The notes under the pieces: model-generated
Told to the model about the DNA's origin: nothing
What the model saw: the letters and a program-made list of their open reading frames with translations, nothing else
The model's database searches: none
In this document: positions 6,001-6,872 of the stretch, piece after piece
How positions within the stretch are numbered: the first letter of the stretch is position 1
Layout of the letters: every line of letters starts with the position of its first letter
Origin: Bacteroidales bacterium 45-6
GTDB lineage: Bacteria > Bacteroidota > Bacteroidia > Bacteroidales > Dysgonomonadaceae
Assembly (NCBI GenBank): GCA_001897035.1
Contig: MKRS01000543.1
Coordinates: forward strand, 1-6,872
Direction: 5' to 3'
DNA: 6,872 bases
Made by a program: the position numbers and the translations under genes

Positions 6001-6872
6001 ATGAAGGTATTCTTAGACAAAGATTTTGTCCTTGAGACGGACACAGCCAAAGAACTCTACCACGAGCATGTGGCAAAACTGCCAATCATCGACTATCACT
6101 GCCACCTGAACCCCAAGCTGGTGGCCGAAAATCATCAATTCGACAACTTAAGCGAAGTGTGGCTGGCAGGCGACCACTACAAGTGGAGAGCCATGCGAAC
6201 CAACGGCGTGGACGAACGCTTTTGCACGGGAAAAGATACTTCAGACTGGGAAAAATTTGAAAAATGGGCCGAAACAGTCCCTTACACCATGCGCAACCCG
6301 CTCTATCACTGGACTCATCTGGAATTAAAAACGGCATTCGGCGTAGAAAAAATACTGAAGCCTGAAACTGCCCGCGAAATATACGATACTTGCACGGCCA
6401 AACTCCGCACTCCCGAATTCTCGGCACGCGGGTTGATGAAGCATTACAATGTGGAAGCCGTATGCACCACAGACGACCCCATCGACTCTTTGGAATACCA
6501 TATTTCGGTAAAAAACGAAGGATTTGATGTAAAAATGCTCCCCACCTGGCGTCCAGACAAGGCCATGGCAGTGGAAGTGCCTGCCGATTTCAAGGCCTAT
6601 GTGGAGAAGTTGGCGGAAGTATCTGGCATCACCATCAGCAAATTTGCCGATCTGATCGCCGCTTTGCGCGTGCGGCACGATTTCTTTGCCAGCGTGGGTT
6701 GCCGCTTGTCGGATCACGGGATCGAGGAATTCTATGCGGAAGACTACACACAAAGCGAGATCGACTCCATTTTCAACAAGGTGTATGGAGGCAAGGAACT
6801 CAACTTGGAAGAGATTGTCAAGTTCAAGTCGGCCATGCTTGTCGAATTCGCCATCATCGATTGGGAAAAAGG
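6001..6872 (+). CDS. uxaC: Uronate (glucuronate) isomerase, 3'-truncated by the window
   Basis: First enzyme of hexuronate catabolism in the cytoplasm: converts D-glucuronate to D-fructuronate and D-galacturonate to D-tagaturonate, a route used when plant pectin or host glycans are degraded. The reading frame is open from the ATG at 6001 to the window end, giving 290 residues of a family usually about 470 long, so roughly the last 180 are missing. It belongs to the amidohydrolase (TIM-barrel) superfamily. Visible features are the N-terminal metal-site motif DYHCHL (31-36, H33 and H35), AVCTTDDPIDSL (153-164), PTWRPDKA (181-188) and SDHG (237-240, H239). No frameshift or stop interrupts it. 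The long leader with a candidate promoter, palindrome and tandem repeat suggests regulation separate from the pepE pair; other uronate genes may follow outside the window. Confidence 0.95.
   Translation, partial: MKVFLDKDFVLETDTAKELYHEHVAKLPIIDYHCHLNPKLVAENHQFDNLSEVWLAGDHYKWRAMRTNGVDERFCTGKDTSDWEKFEKWAETVPYTMRNPLYHWTHLELKTAFGVEKILKPETAREIYDTCTAKLRTPEFSARGLMKHYNVEAVCTTDDPIDSLEYHISVKNEGFDVKMLPTWRPDKAMAVEVPADFKAYVEKLAEVSGITISKFADLIAALRVRHDFFASVGCRLSDHGIEEFYAEDYTQSEIDSIFNKVYGGKELNLEEIVKFKSAMLVEFAIIDWEK

Overview
The window looks like ordinary chromosomal DNA from a member of the Bacteroidota, most likely the order Bacteroidales. The support is the set of families typical of that phylum (DUF5686, DUF4835, DUF3332), exported proteins with a Q at the predicted mature N-terminus, intergenic boxes matching the Bacteroidota -7 element TAnnTTTG, and start codons without clear Shine-Dalgarno sequences. 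There are no insertion sequences, phage genes, CRISPR arrays, tRNAs or rRNAs, and I see no clear sign of horizontal transfer.

Layout. Bases 1-56 may hold the last codons of an upstream gene, closed by a strong intrinsic terminator (about 76-131). Two plus-strand genes for exported proteins follow: a DUF5686 outer-membrane beta-barrel protein (190-2562) and, 59 bases later, a DUF4835 (PorD-like) protein with a signal peptide (2622-3515). A minus-strand DUF3332 lipoprotein gene (3646-4191) converges on them, with its own terminator at 3564-3603. A 339-base divergent spacer (4192-4530) carries candidate promoters in both directions and an inverted repeat. Next comes a tightly coupled pair, pepE (4531-5238, aspartyl dipeptidase) and a YfcE/MJ0936-type metallophosphoesterase (5235-5738), overlapping by ATGA. 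A 262-base spacer with a hairpin, a TAAATTTG box overlapped by a short palindrome, and an 11-bp tandem repeat then leads to uxaC (6001 to the window end, truncated), which starts hexuronate catabolism.

How the genes work together. The DUF5686 and DUF4835 genes probably form a cell-envelope unit. pepE and the phosphodiesterase gene share a transcript but have no obvious biochemical link. uxaC appears to have its own control region. I found no convincing new system. The most interesting leads are the DUF5686 protein without the usual carboxypeptidase-like N-terminal domain, its pairing with DUF4835, and the regulatory-looking DNA before uxaC.
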